Shown here in pieces: positions 11,541 through 22,861 of a DNA stretch of 64,000 nt. The notes under the pieces are model-generated. The model did not search any database. It was not told where the DNA came from and saw nothing but the letters and a program-made list of their open reading frames with translations. Position numbers and translations under genes: made by a program. Position 1 is the first letter of the stretch, and every line of letters starts with the position of its first letter. This DNA comes from Xiphydria camelus (taxonomy: Eukaryota > Arthropoda > Insecta > Hymenoptera > Xiphydriidae). The stretch spans positions 14,082,208 through 14,146,207 of the forward strand of contig OY783193.1 in NCBI GenBank assembly GCA_963678675.1, written 5' to 3'.

Positions 11541-11978
11541 TCTACAAAGTGTACCGGTATTTATTTTTGGAGAATTCTTGGCATTCATATCGAATCGACG
11601 AAGAGAGAAAATCGATACGCAAACATGTGATTGCTGCATTTAAAGATGTAATCTTTCTTTGAAGTCTGCTCTGATTTGAGACATATTAAAGACCCTCTAT
11701 CTACATTATCGCGGTTGGCGGTATTAAAAAAAAATGTTTGCGAAAAGTCCTCAGTTAATTTCTAATAATTTTTTGCAACAAAATAATTTGGAAACCATTC
11801 GGCATGATTTTGTACAAGTCGGAAATAGGTTTTTATAAAGTATTATGACTAAAAATTTATTGATTTTTAAAATTAGAGCAAATAACTGTCATGACTGAGA
11901 ATGTTTGAAATCGATTTGACAGGCACAAAAACTTTCAGCTAGATTAGACATACGAGGTCTTACCGTTTGAAATTGACA
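11541..11978. other. AT-rich stretch, nothing recognised
   Basis: No repeat, TIR or supported open frame was seen. Confidence 0.4.
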
Positions 11979-12322
11979 TACCGTATGTCCCACTCTGTAC
12001 GGGCCAGTTTGACGTTACCTTCGGGGAAGCTTGGTCGGTACTTGAGTGATTTAATACCGGTAGAAGTCGAGTCGGTAGTTAGAGTTGGTGTCAATTCGGA
12101 AGATCAAAGCGTCTAACTTCGAAATTATGGATTTAAATGGAGTGAAAATTACTCACCATTATTCACAAATTCATAATTTCGAGGTTAGACGCTTCGATCT
12201 CCCGAATTGATACCAACTCTAACTACCGACTCGACTTCTACCGGTATTAAATCACTCAAGTACCGACCAAGCCTCCCCGAAGGTAACTTCAAACTGGCCC
12301 GTACAGAGTGGGACATACGGTA
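11979..12322. mobile_element. 344-bp palindromic MITE
   Basis: The arms 11979-12118 and 12180-12322 are about 95 percent inverted copies by eye, beginning TACCGTATGTCCCACTCTGT and ending with the complement. The 60-bp loop is AT-rich. A fragment related to the inner arm occurs at 431-465. Confidence 0.85.
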
Positions 12323-13140
12323 GGAATCGTGCGAGTGCGAGTGAGAAAGCAGATCAACCCTGCTGGACATATAAGAATTTCTCTGTCGCACACTCTAACT
12401 GGACAAGTTCGAGAAGGACGGGAAATGTGCGACAAAGAGGCTCTTATACAATTCACCTGTGTTCTCACTAGCACTCGCACGATTTCTATGTCAATATCGG
12501 ACAGTAAGATCCGGTATTGTGTACTTACGGAGAATGTGAGGTAATTTCTGACCTGTGTGTGTGTGTGTGGTTCACTACCCATTATTGATTCCAATACATT
12601 TCATTGCGATATCTTGTTATTACACAGCATTATTATTCAGGACGCGGGTGATGCGGTAGCAGACCTTTTTAGTGAAATCTAGTGAGTATTCTGTTTTTGA
12701 CTTTTCGCGCGAGTGATACATGTCACTCAGACGTAATGATCTATTTTTTCTTTGATTTGAATAACCATAATATTCAGGAATTATATACTCCCCCGCATTA
12801 CTATGCCAATGAGCTCCACTATTTTACCGATTGCGGGATTAATCTTAAATGTCGTGAGAGAAGTTTCTTTTATAGATTTGCAAAGTTCCTAGAACTGACT
12901 CTTAAAGACTTTCATCGAGTCTATCGGAGGAAAAAATGTATCTATTAGAGTTGGGAGAAAATGCGAAAAAAGTAGAATGCCGAATAAACCTCGATTGCCA
13001 TTCTAGGTAATAATTGTTAAGGGTCTCGAAATTGTTTCGTTTAATTCCACTGTTCCTTACTCAGGTCGATAATCTTATCAAACAAAAAAATCATTTATTG
13101 TATTCATTCTGAAGTAATAAGTTAGATGCGCATAAGTATT
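12323..13140. other. Unannotated stretch with a GT microsatellite
   Basis: An uninterrupted GT run lies at 12554-12569. The rest is moderately AT-rich, and its open frames (12289-12594 minus, 12682-12948 plus) carry no recognisable domain. Confidence 0.45.
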
Positions 13141-13239
13141 GTTAAGTGGACAAAGCAGAACTATTAAAAACTCGAGAGGCTATGTCACTGCGAAATCTTC
13201 ATTCGAGATTTTACTTAGCCCCACATTTCTCGATTATTA

Positions 13240-13680
13240 TTAAAAAGTCGTCTTTTCACGCGAGAGACTATCGACTCGATTCACGCAAGCGACAAAGCCG
13301 GCGACATATTTTTCCCTCTCGACGACCGCCCATTTTTTTGGGACAATCTCGGCGCAATCTCGGGCGAACATTGCACGCGTACTTAGGTTTTCGAAGTGGT
13401 ACCATAAATTACACACGTCCAACGACGCCACCCCGGCGACGCGCTTACAAATATCCCCGGGGCTAACGAGGTGCTTTCGCAAAATTAAAAATCATTCTTC
13501 GCCAGAGGGAGGCCCGGGGGCCGACAACAATAGGTACACCGCGTAGGAGCGGGTCGTAAAAGAGTTTGAGCATTGTTAACACCGGTGCTTCATTCATCGC
13601 GCGGAGGACGCGTATACGGAAGATCGTTTGAATTGCCAACGTACGCTCCGAACTGTTCATCTGCGGATGTGTCACGTTTC
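13240..13680. other. CpG-rich unique block
   Basis: GC-rich and CpG-dense, with overlapping frames on both strands, as in the other islands. No domain or promoter motif is supportable. Confidence 0.4.
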
Positions 13681-13871
13681 TGAAAGTTCTTAGAAATTCG
13701 CAATTTCGTCAGCAATCGTGGCTGCTTTGATTTGGCTTGATGCTGTAAAATTCGCTTGGTACACTTATAGTCGGAGAAAACGATGACTGGTTTTATCGTC
13801 GTCTCTTCCTTTGAATATTCATTCGAAGATAAATGAAGGTAGAAAATTGGTACTGCTTTTGTAAATAGGTA

Positions 13872-14676
13872 ACCCCCACAAAAACAGATTCTCTGTAAAA
13901 AAAAAGGCGGCATGTTCATTCAGTGCCAACAAAAATTGATACGTAAAATACTCTCCAAAAAAGATTTGAAATCAATTAAGATCGCCATGTTCAAGAGTTA
14001 TATATAAAAAGTAAAAGGCATCATTTGAAAGGGAAATTATTGTCAATCAAGTGACTACAAAATTCGACTAAAAAAATTTATAAAAAAATTTTAATAAAAA
14101 AGAACTTGCCGCGTTTAAGTTTTCATATTTTGTCCACTATACCGAATAATTGGTAGTGCTTGGACGGTGTTAGAGTGATTCATAAATTGCACTGCCGAAG
14201 TCAGATTCAGAGAAATTCAGAAGGCCCCCGCCTGATCGGTTTCTCGTACGACATTCGGTATAGGTACTCGTGGTACCATATAAGAGTGTATAAATTTATT
14301 TAAAATCATAAGTGCATAAACATCGAGTATAATTCTGTGTCTGAATTTTTTATTTTGAAGGGAAAAACGCGGCAAGTTCTTTTTTATTAAAATTTTGTTT
14401 ATAAATTTTTATAGTCGAATTTTGTAGTCACTTGATTTACAATAATTTCCCTTTCAAATGATGCCTTTTACTTGTTATATATAACTCTTGAACATGGCGA
14501 TCTTAATTGATTTCAAATCTTTTTTGGAGAGTATTTTACGTATCAATTTTTATTGGCACTGTATGAACATGCCGCCTTTTTTTACAGAGAATCTGTTTTT
14601 GTGGGGGGATTTCACTACTTTTTGGAATTTATTCATGAGGAGAATACGTACATGTAGGAGAATAGCTTTTTATTAC
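13872..14676 (-). mobile_element. TIR MITE family A, copy 2
   Basis: This copy is inverted relative to 1118-1884 and shares the arms, the unique centre (GATCAGGCGGGGGCC in copy 1 and its complement here) and the terminal GCTTTTTATTAC at 14665-14676. About 80 bp at the left end are missing, as if truncated. The right end abuts the 14684-14981 repeat, so the element may have inserted into that repeat. Confidence 0.8.
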
Positions 14677-14683
14677 TAAGTGT

Positions 14684-14981
14684 ATTATTGCAGAACGAGT
14701 AGGTTAGAAGATTTTCATGAAGACTCACGATTTTCTGACATGTCATCTCGTACAGGTGCAACCGAAGAGGATCTAGCTCATGTCCTGCCCGTAAAAAGAT
14801 GACTCGATGGATCGGAGAATGTCAGGCTTGTCACCGAGCGCCTTTCACCCATAGTACTTTCATTGCAATATGCGATTTTCGTTTTAACTATTCCTGCTCT
14901 AAGTAACTTTTATTTCTTTCAAAGCATTTACCTCTTGTACGAATTGTTGATCGTAGGGGGCAACGATCAATGATTGTGACT
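14684..14981 (-). repeat. Unknown 300-bp repeat, copy 2
   Basis: This is the reverse complement of the repeat at 1-300. Together with 15075-15370 it forms a large inverted pair around about 90 bp. Confidence 0.75.
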
Positions 14982-15074
14982 AATCGTAGACAAATTATTC
15001 CTGCAATGATGTTCCAGTTGCACACCAATTGCCTTTTAGTTTTAATAGACGAACTTGTCTACGACGAATCTTTA

Positions 15075-15370
15075 TTATCGATCGCTGCCTCCTACCACGA
15101 ACAGTTCATAAAAGGTGATTAGTTGAATGAAACGAGAAGCGCGTATTGCAATTAATGTACCGTGGGTAATAGGCGCTCGGTGACAAGCCTGACATTCTCC
15201 GATGTCCATCGAGTCATCTTTTTACGGACAGGACACGAGCTAGATCCTCTTCGGTTGCACCTGTACGAAATGACATATCAGAAAATCGTGAGTCTTCACG
15301 AAAATCTTTTAACCTACTCGTTCTCCAGTAATACTTACAATTAATATACCTGGAAGTTGAAGCAACAGGA
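15075..15370 (+). repeat. Unknown 300-bp repeat, copy 3
   Basis: It matches copy 1 in direct orientation, more diverged at its left end, and extends to the shared GGAAGTTGAAGC at the right. A short frame, 15162-15344, reads a peptide similar to that in copy 1 (RRSV..SDV near the start, LHENL.TYSF at the end). That may be a fragment of an unrecognised TE protein. Confidence 0.7.
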
Positions 15371-15559
15371 TTGCCGTACCTTTGGTCCAATATTGAAAAT
15401 AAATCTTCTCAAAGCTGAATACGACTTGGGCATGTTTCAGCGTACAATTAGCTAGATCCAGCTCGACGAATGAACTACTCTGACTGGTTTTTGGAACGGC
15501 AAGTGGACGATCCCTCGTTCGTCAGAAGATTGTGTTCATAGATGAATCGAAATTCTACA

Positions 15560-16810
15560 ACGAAGGAAATTCTACCTCTAATATATGCCGGAATTAAAAA
15601 TCTCTAGAACTCTGCGGTACAATGCCACGGTAGGAATATCAAATTCTACCGACATGACATGCTTCGACAAGGTCTGTATCAACTTTAGCATTATATTGGG
15701 GGCACTGCACTAATCCTGTGGCACATTTTTCTATCTGGGAAAGCCGTGGTAGAAAAGTAGGAGATACGATAGAATTGGATTACAATAATGAAGTAATTAT
15801 TTTATTATCTTTTCTTTATCGATATATTCCCCCTTTCGTATTATCAAAAGTTCCAATTATATATTATCGGAACGCTGTACAGCTGTACTACCATAATAAT
15901 ATGCTTTCCCAGATAGAAAAATGTGCCACAGGATTAGTGCAGTGCCCCCAATATACCGCTAAAGTTGATACAGACCTTGTCGAAGCATGTCATGTCGGTA
16001 GAACCTGATATTCCTACCGTGGCATTGTACCGCAGAGTTCTAGAGATTTTTAATTCTGGCACATTGGAGGTAAAAAATGCATGTATACTGTCAGTATACG
16101 GGAAGACGGTATATTATCGGAACGCTGTACAGCTGTACTACCATAATAATATGCTTTCCCAGATAGAAAAATGTACCACAGGATTAGTGTAGTGCCCCCA
16201 ATATACCGCTAAAGTTGATACAGACCTTGTCGAAGCATGTCATGTCGGTAGAACCTGATATTCCTACCGTGGCATTGTACCGCAGAGTTCTAGAGATTTT
16301 TAATTCCGGCATATATTGGAGGTAAAAAATGCATGTATACTGTCAGTACGGGAAGACGGTATATTATCGAAACGCTGTACAGCTGTACTACCATAATAAT
16401 ATGCTTTCCCAGATAAACAAATGTGCCACAGGATTAGTGCAGTGCCCCCAATATACCGCTAAAGTTGATACAGACCTTGTCGAAGCATGTCATGTCGGTA
16501 GAACCTGATATTCATACCGTGGCATTGTACCGCAGAGTTCTAGAGATTTTTAATTCCGGCATATATTGGAGGTAAAAAAAAATGCATGTATACTGTCAGT
16601 ACGGGAAGACAGTATATTATAGGAACGCTGTACGGCTGTACTACCATAATAATATGCTTTCCCAGATAGAAAAATATGCCACAGGATTAGTGCAGTGCCC
16701 CCAATATACCGCTAAAGTTGATACAGACCTTGTCGAAACATGTCATGTCGGTAGAACCTGATATTCATACCGTGGCATTGTACCGCAATTCTAGAGAATT
16801 CTTTTCTACC
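15560..16810. repeat. Tandem array of a 250-bp MITE-derived unit
   Basis: One inverted unit (about 15560-15745) precedes four direct units starting near 15860, 16109, 16357 and 16610 (periods 249, 248 and 253 bp). Each contains CCCAGATAGAAAAATGTGCC, AAAGTTGATACAGACCTTG and CCGTGGCATTGTACCGCA. The array ends in a degenerate inverted copy of the CCCAGATAGAAAAG terminus. A lone, complete 151-bp relative with both TIRs lies at 61857-62007, so the array arose by amplifying a MITE. Confidence 0.85.
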
Positions 16811-17971
16811 TAGGTTGATTTTTGACTGCGAAGAAAAATCAAATTTCCATCAATCCGTCCCGTTCTCGTATGGCGCTGAAAACAAAAAATAGAATAACCA
16901 CAAAGATATTTGTTCTGTATAAGGGATGAAAATGAGGTTAAGGCAGTCAGTTAGGAAGTAACTTATCTGATGCCACTTCTTCCGAGATACAGATGTCTCC
17001 TTTCCTGCTCTTCATGCACCAGCAACCAGAGAAAAATGACACTGCTTCCGTGCACTATCTTGATTATTTAAAAAAAATCCAAACGATTTGATAATAGCTA
17101 GCTGTCAGAGCGTCTGTCACATTCACCACTATTGAGATTCACTACTCCGATTACACTGAATTTGTACTTTTTATTAACAAGCGCGTCCGAGGATCGAAAA
17201 AATGCGAGGGAAATCGTTTCGCGAATGGAAATGTTTTATTAATTTTGAAAAATAACTAAACATTCAAGGAATATATTCTCTCACACACTCTCACATACAT
17301 TTTTGATGGCGTATGCGTGTGGCCGCATCTGTGTATACATTTCCGACCATGGCCGAATATCGCCGAAGACAGGCGGAATTTTTGTGAGATTTTGACATAT
17401 ATATATCGCCCGAGAAATCGGATTCCCGACTTTTGAGGCGCGAGGGGCGTGGCTTCGCGTTGCTAAGGAAAAATCTCTGTTAATATGTAACTTACAACAT
17501 TTACTCTGGTCTCTATCGATAGAGAATAGTCGATTTATATGGCGTAACTAAGCATAGTTTTGGTTATAACCGTATATTTATTGAGAAAATTTGATGTTAA
17601 AATTGAGGGGTGAAGGGGGCAGATATTTTTCCTGTAAAGATATACGGGTGCTCGCGGCGACAGCGCTGGCGGCGTCGTTCTGACGACTTGAATGAACATG
17701 CCGCGAGACACTACCGTGTCTCTTGATAGAACGTTATTCATTTAGCCGTTGCATAGAGAAAAGTTTGTGATAATCTTCAATTTCATACTGGATAGTAGAA
17801 AGACTATTTGGAAAAGAAATGCGCTCCCTTACTATACATACCGATGCCTACGTACGATGCGTACCGATGCGATAGGTACGTAGGTATGGTAAGAGTCGCC
17901 ATACGGAAAGGAAAGAAAAGTTTACTTTTTACGACCATTACGAGATGGTGTAGTAAGGAAGTGTACACCTC
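16811..17971. other. Unannotated stretch with a small GC-rich patch
   Basis: A GC-richer patch lies at 17320-17470. No open frame shows a domain and no repeat relation was found. Confidence 0.4.
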
Positions 17972-18117
17972 CACTGAGAAAACGATTTGATTGAAAGATT
18001 TAGTTGATCTAAATTAATCAAAATATTAATGTATTCGATTAAGTTGAGGAAATTGTGCTTAATTCAATATTCGTTTATTCATAGTAAGTATAAGCATAAG
18101 AAATGCGAGTGAATGTT

Positions 18118-18690
18118 GCCTGAGTAAAAATAAAGTAATATGGGACAGATCAGGATTGAGTCTTAATCATCATGAGAGGCTCTTGTGTGGCTTTTAAGAC
18201 TGAACCATACGTATCTGCATTTACGTATTTGCGGACTTGATCATTTCGAGATCAGTTATTTATGTCTTAAGATCTGTGCCAATTTTCATATTCATTTTAA
18301 TCAATACCGATAGGCTTCATCAATTATACATCATTTATATATCACAATTTTGATTTCTTTGAGCTAAATCGAATTTATATCAGACGACTTTCCTAAATCT
18401 GTTTAAGACAAAGAAAACCAAAACGAAACTAACTCTGCGTCGCATTTACCTGTGGACTCTTCTTACATTCAAACGGAACATGGCAGTCGGCGTTATACCT
18501 AATTCATCATTGGAGAAGGAATGGAGAAATCAATAAGAATTTACGTTTCACCAATGATCGCGAATGAAGAGGCGTTCGATCGAGGGTTTTTCGGGAACTG
18601 TCAGAATGAAAATAACGGAATTTGACAGAAAGAAATATGAGCATCTTCCAACTTTTTGCACAGCAACGTAGGTAATACATACATACCTAT
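18118..18690 (+). repeat. Nested repeat shared with 26137-26560
   Basis: Positions 18118-18215 match 26137-26225 in direct orientation (GAGTAAAAATAAAG, TAAGACTGAACCATACG). Positions 18410-18690 match 26280-26560 in inverted orientation (GAGGGTTTTTCGGGAACT, AAGTTGGAAGATGCTCAT as complement). One copy therefore has an internal inversion relative to the other. It is non-coding. Confidence 0.65.
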
Positions 18691-19407
18691 TTACGATTAA
18701 ATAAACTCGTATTTGACGTACGCCTTACAATTTTTCAATAGTACAAAGCCATAATTAGCAAGAAAAGGGTATGTATTTTAATACGCATTAGACTATAAAG
18801 CAATAAATTAAATTTTGTATTACTATTATACATGTGCCAAAAGGGTAAAAAATTTTCCCTCCCGGCCACAGTTCGCAAACAGACTTTTATAAGTGTAGTA
18901 ATGACTACATTTTTTTCAAAATTTCTATTCTTTACTAAATTATGTGCAAAAGTAAAATTCTCGGTCTAATAGACCGAGACGGCAGTGAACGTGTTAACAT
19001 TTAGTTGAGGTAACTAGATACTTAGCTACTTCAACTAAATATTTGTTTAAGTAACTATATATATTGTTGGATGTCCGTAATCTCAAAATTTAGTTGAATT
19101 AAACGATTTTTTTCCCTGTACAGTTAACACAATACTTTCAACGTTCGTTTGACAAATACTTTTGTTGAAATGAAACCAACTCGGATTGATTTAACAAAGC
19201 AATGAAGTTGAATTGATTTCCATTTACCAACGAAGCGAATTTTATTTAACGAAATGATAAAAACGTTGTTATTTCAACTATATAAATCCAGCCAAACACA
19301 CAATGTGTTAGTTTGACGAAATTTAACCTTAAACCCAGACAATTTGGTTGGAACAACTAAATTTGTTGTCAGTGTAGCAACTAAATATCTACTTATAGCG
19401 ATTAAAC

Positions 19408-19492
19408 ATATCGAAGGTTTCCTGCCAAAAGGGCGTATCCACAAAAATCATGTTTTGGTTGATACGCCCTTTTGGCAGGAAACTCTCGATAT
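19408..19492. repeat. Strong hairpin, 30-bp arms
   Basis: Arms 19408-19440 and 19461-19492 pair through GATACGCCCTTTTGGCAGGA and its complement, around a 20-base loop. It may be a miniature fold-back element. A solo half-arm occurs near 9797. Confidence 0.8.
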
Positions 19493-19614
19493 ATTACTTA
19501 TGAATGAACGGGTACTGGACTGAAGGCAATATTACGTAGATGAAGGAAATATTGAATCGCTGGAAATAATTCAAACCAACTAAACCAATTCAACCAATTT
19601 TTCTTCTCTCAGTG

Positions 19615-21365
19615 GCGTAAAAAGTCTTTCCTGATATATATTCAGTATGAAACTGATTACCACAAACTTTTCTCCATGTGTGATCGTTAACGTTAAAAAG
19701 TATCTTTACACTCATCGGACGACTTTGCAAGACATGTCCTCATCTTTAATAAAAGTCGACGAATTACACGAACACATTTATGCGTACGAGAAGATACTAT
19801 AGAGAAGGTCTACAACAAGATAGAGACAACAGAACTAGAAAGTTGAATCGTCACGAGGACAGTGTCGAACACTGTCCTCCTGGGAACACGGATTCCAGTT
19901 TATATAGCGCCGTGATATATCGAAGCGCGTAAATATATCCATCCATCCCCTAAAATCGCCTGCGGATTTCAGGTCAGGCAGTAGGAGGGAAAGTGCAGTA
20001 TAGCCCGGATGGCGCGGTGAGACTCATCTCGCGTGATAATAACGGATACACGAGTGGCCTCTCGTAAATGGCGGCTTCCGGGTATTAAGGTGCTCCTGGA
20101 AGCTTCGAGCTTATACGACCGGGTCTCGCGTGAGAGTTTGTGCGATCTTGCGGTATACCTGACGTTATGGAGCGCTCGTCGCTAGCTCTACTTCTTCAAT
20201 CGAGGACCATCATCGGACCAGGGAGTGTTGCGAATGTTCCCGGCGGATGATTTGCATTTTCTGCCCGATTGACTGACGGTGAGACGATGAGCGGCCATTG
20301 CACGGAAGGATCGTAAAACGAGGTTCCGGTGTAGCTGTTTCAAGTGCGCGCGTATGGGTAGAAGTAGTGTAGGGTGAGTTAGTTGGACCCTACAATGGCA
20401 CGTATATTTTCAGCGCCTGAGAGTGGCACACGTGATAGGTCATTTACTCACTTGTCTATGACCCAACAGGGAGGCTCTTTACCTGAGAAATGAGAAATGA
20501 GAAATTCTGTTGAAATTCACGCATGTTCTGCAAAGTTCCTATGCTGGATCATTTTGCTATTTAGATGATAAACAGAAGTTTTGAAAACGTGTAAAAACTA
20601 AACTAACGAGGAGTAAGAATGGTTAGAAACTACGTAGACACAAGTGACCTATACCATAGTGTGCCATTGCGAGGTTAAATTAAGTTTTGCTGAGTAAGGA
20701 CGAGGTAATCACGTTAAAAGTTAGAAAGTAAAATAAATTAGTTGTTATATTATAGAATAGTGACGAAAATAACGAATCATTTGAAGAAAATAAAAATTTC
20801 TACTAAATTGAATTCTCAGCTGCGTTGAACGTTAGAACATTGAATTAGTTATTCGAAAAAAGAGCTATAAAAGTAACATATGATTTATGGAAAATTTAAA
20901 TGTCTACTAAAACAACAGGAGGTAAGTAATTTCATCGATGCATGTTGTAACAGTTGAAAGATAAAATGACGAAGGGGAGAGAAAATGGGGTATATGTATG
21001 TGATGTCTGATTATGGAAGAGTGATAACTACTGGCAAGTTTGTTCGATATATCCACGATTCATTCGTACTCGATTCAAGGATAATAATACATTTGCGCCC
21101 GATTCAACGCTTCGACTGTTCCATCGAACATTTCAATCCCGACGGATAGTCGCTACTGTCATCCAACGATATACTCCGGATTGTAGATTTGAAATATCAG
21201 CGATTCCTCGTTCCGTTTTAAAAGCGGTCAATAACCTTGTCACTTTAGTGTGTAGATATCGCGGTTCGGGAAACATAGGGACATAATTACGAGGATCGTA
21301 ATTTCGAAAAATTAATTATTTAAGACGTAAACTATAACTTTTGTAAATTATCTGTGTCAAAACGT
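19615..21365. other. Unannotated stretch; GC-rich patch and short inverted repeats
   Basis: An 11-bp-arm hairpin lies at 19856-19880 (GAGGACAGTGT, 3-base loop, complement). A GC-richer patch spans 19900-20350. Loose inverted copies of TGGCACAC..GATAGGTCA lie at about 20428-20450 and 20640-20668. No coding signal. Confidence 0.45.
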
Positions 21366-21366
21366 T

Positions 21367-21726
21367 AATTCGGTCTTTGTATAAAACAATATACGTATTT
21401 ATAAATTCAATTTATAATTTGTATATTATTCAATATCACACGGAAAAGAAAATGCTTGAAAAAATAATTATTCGTAAAGTTATAAAAGCGTTTCTCTCTC
21501 TCTCTCTCTTTACAAGATTGTGACATCATCGAAACGCAAGAGAGACGCACTTATGCCAACCAATGAGTGCGAAAGAGACAATCTTACAAGACGATGATGT
21601 AGCTGCATTTTTAAATGTCATTTTGTAGTTTAAATAAAGCCGGAAGTGAAAAATAAAAAATACAGAGGAATAATTATATCCAAATTTTTCGAATCTACAA
21701 TATAAAAAATAGTGGGAAACCCGAAT
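21367..21726 (+). mobile_element. AATTCGG MITE family, copy 2
   Basis: It runs from AATTCGGTCTTTG to GGGAAACCCGAATT and matches 10674-11045 along its length. The CRE-like site is mutated to TGACATCA, and a CT microsatellite has expanded near 21491-21510. Confidence 0.85.
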
Positions 21727-22159
21727 TTTGGGTGTATTCACAAATTTCTGTACGAGAGTTAAACTCTCACGGTTAGAAACATTCTATAATCAAATTTTAT
21801 TTTCTCCTAATCGCGCATCGGTGCTCGCGTGACACCGTCATCGGGCGACAATAGCGGAGGAGTACAATGACAAGCGCTCGTAAACGGGGTTTCGCAGTGC
21901 ATTGCGGCAAAAATAAATTGCCGAGTTCGTATTCCAGATTTAACGGATAAACAAAATAAAATATCGTTTCCAGGACGAGCGTCGCCACGTCGACCGTGTC
22001 GATGACCGTATAAAATCTCGTTATTGATTAGCATTACTGTATATATCAACGTATCGACGACCTCGGTGTGAATATCCATCAAAATTGCGTTGAAAAACAA
22101 ATTAAACCGAGCTAAATAAATGCCCGTATATATATGCCTATTGCTTTACTCACATAATA
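21727..22159. other. Unannotated stretch
   Basis: A 97-codon minus-strand frame (21807-22100) shows no domain. Nothing else was recognised. Confidence 0.35.
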
Positions 22160-22861
22160 CTTAGGCATAAAAACCGTTAAAAAAATTTTTTTCTGCCTTC
22201 CTGTCTGTTTGTTCGGATTTAATTCAAAAACGACTAAAACAATTTTAATGAAACTTGCGCAGTTTTTACGTGATATTCGGGGTCATAATCTACTTTTTGT
22301 TTCATCTTGATATCTCGAACGGTTTCGAAGTTACAAAATTCGAGATTTATGAAACGGAGATTCTAAACGTTACGAATCACACGGACTCAGTTAAATACCG
22401 GATAACTTATGCACCTTTTGGCTGCTTGGAAGGCGTTCCGTAAATGTAACTCGGGTCAGCTTTGTTCGAAAAACTGGAGGATGCGAGTTAAGGCGCAAGA
22501 AGGGCAAGGCAGCTTTTCACTAACTTTCGCATAGTGAACTCAGGCAGGCAATAGTTTTCATAAGTAAGTGCTAAACTTCGCCTTTATATGTTTCTGTGAA
22601 TTATTTGTTGGTTTATATAGTGTGTAATTACGTCGCATTTTTCATAATGCTAAAAAGGAAGAAAAGAAATATTTCTACAAGAACTCCTGAAGCAAAGAGA
22701 AAAAGTTTGGCACGCAAAGTAGAAATTTCTACTTGTTTTCAGAATCGAGTAAGTCGAATTGGTTCTCAAAGAATTCGACAATCAAGATCAAGAAGAGTTG
22801 AGAGCACTTCTTAGGCAGTTTTGATTTCCACGCGGACGAAGTCGCGCGCAAAAGCTGCTAA
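22160..22861 (+). mobile_element. Helitron remnant, 3' end CTAA followed by T
   Basis: The left part contains TCTGTTTGTTCGGATTTAAT and an AATTTTAATGAAACTTGCGC-type segment that I associate with insect Helitron leaders. The right end has the hairpin CGCGGACGAAGTCGCG, then AAAAGCTGCTAA. A CTRR-type end directly before a T (22862) and a hairpin about 10 bp upstream are Helitron hallmarks. The 5' TC terminus was not pinned down. The element carries only a short N-terminal coding scrap. Confidence 0.6.
22647..22814 (+). pseudogene. Basic N-terminal fragment of Helitron-type protein
   Basis: A 56-codon open frame starts MLKRKKRNISTRTPEAKRKS and is dominated by Lys, Arg and Ser. Insect Helitron Rep/helicase ORFs often begin with such Arg-rich TPE-containing repeats. 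No Rep HUH motif or helicase domain follows before the element ends, so it is truncated and surely inactive. The assignment rests on composition and context only. Confidence 0.35.

Larger units (their letters stand above)
17972..19614. mobile_element. CACTGAGA-ended TIR element (1.64 kb)
   Basis: The left end is CACTGAGAAAACGATTTGAT and the right end TTCTTCTCTCAGTG. Subterminal sequence is dominated by TTTAGTTGAA-like words. The right half (about 19000-19270) matches 39750-40030, and 19290-19370 matches 41680-41760 inverted. No transposase frame is present. It carries a nested repeat (18118-18690) and a hairpin (19408-19492). The superfamily is unassigned; a CACTG terminus alone is not decisive. 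Confidence 0.65.

Noticed and set aside
15860..16800. Regular array considered as a CRISPR-like array
   Set aside because: Units of about 250 bp are whole-unit tandem repeats without short repeats and variable spacers, and the genome is eukaryotic.
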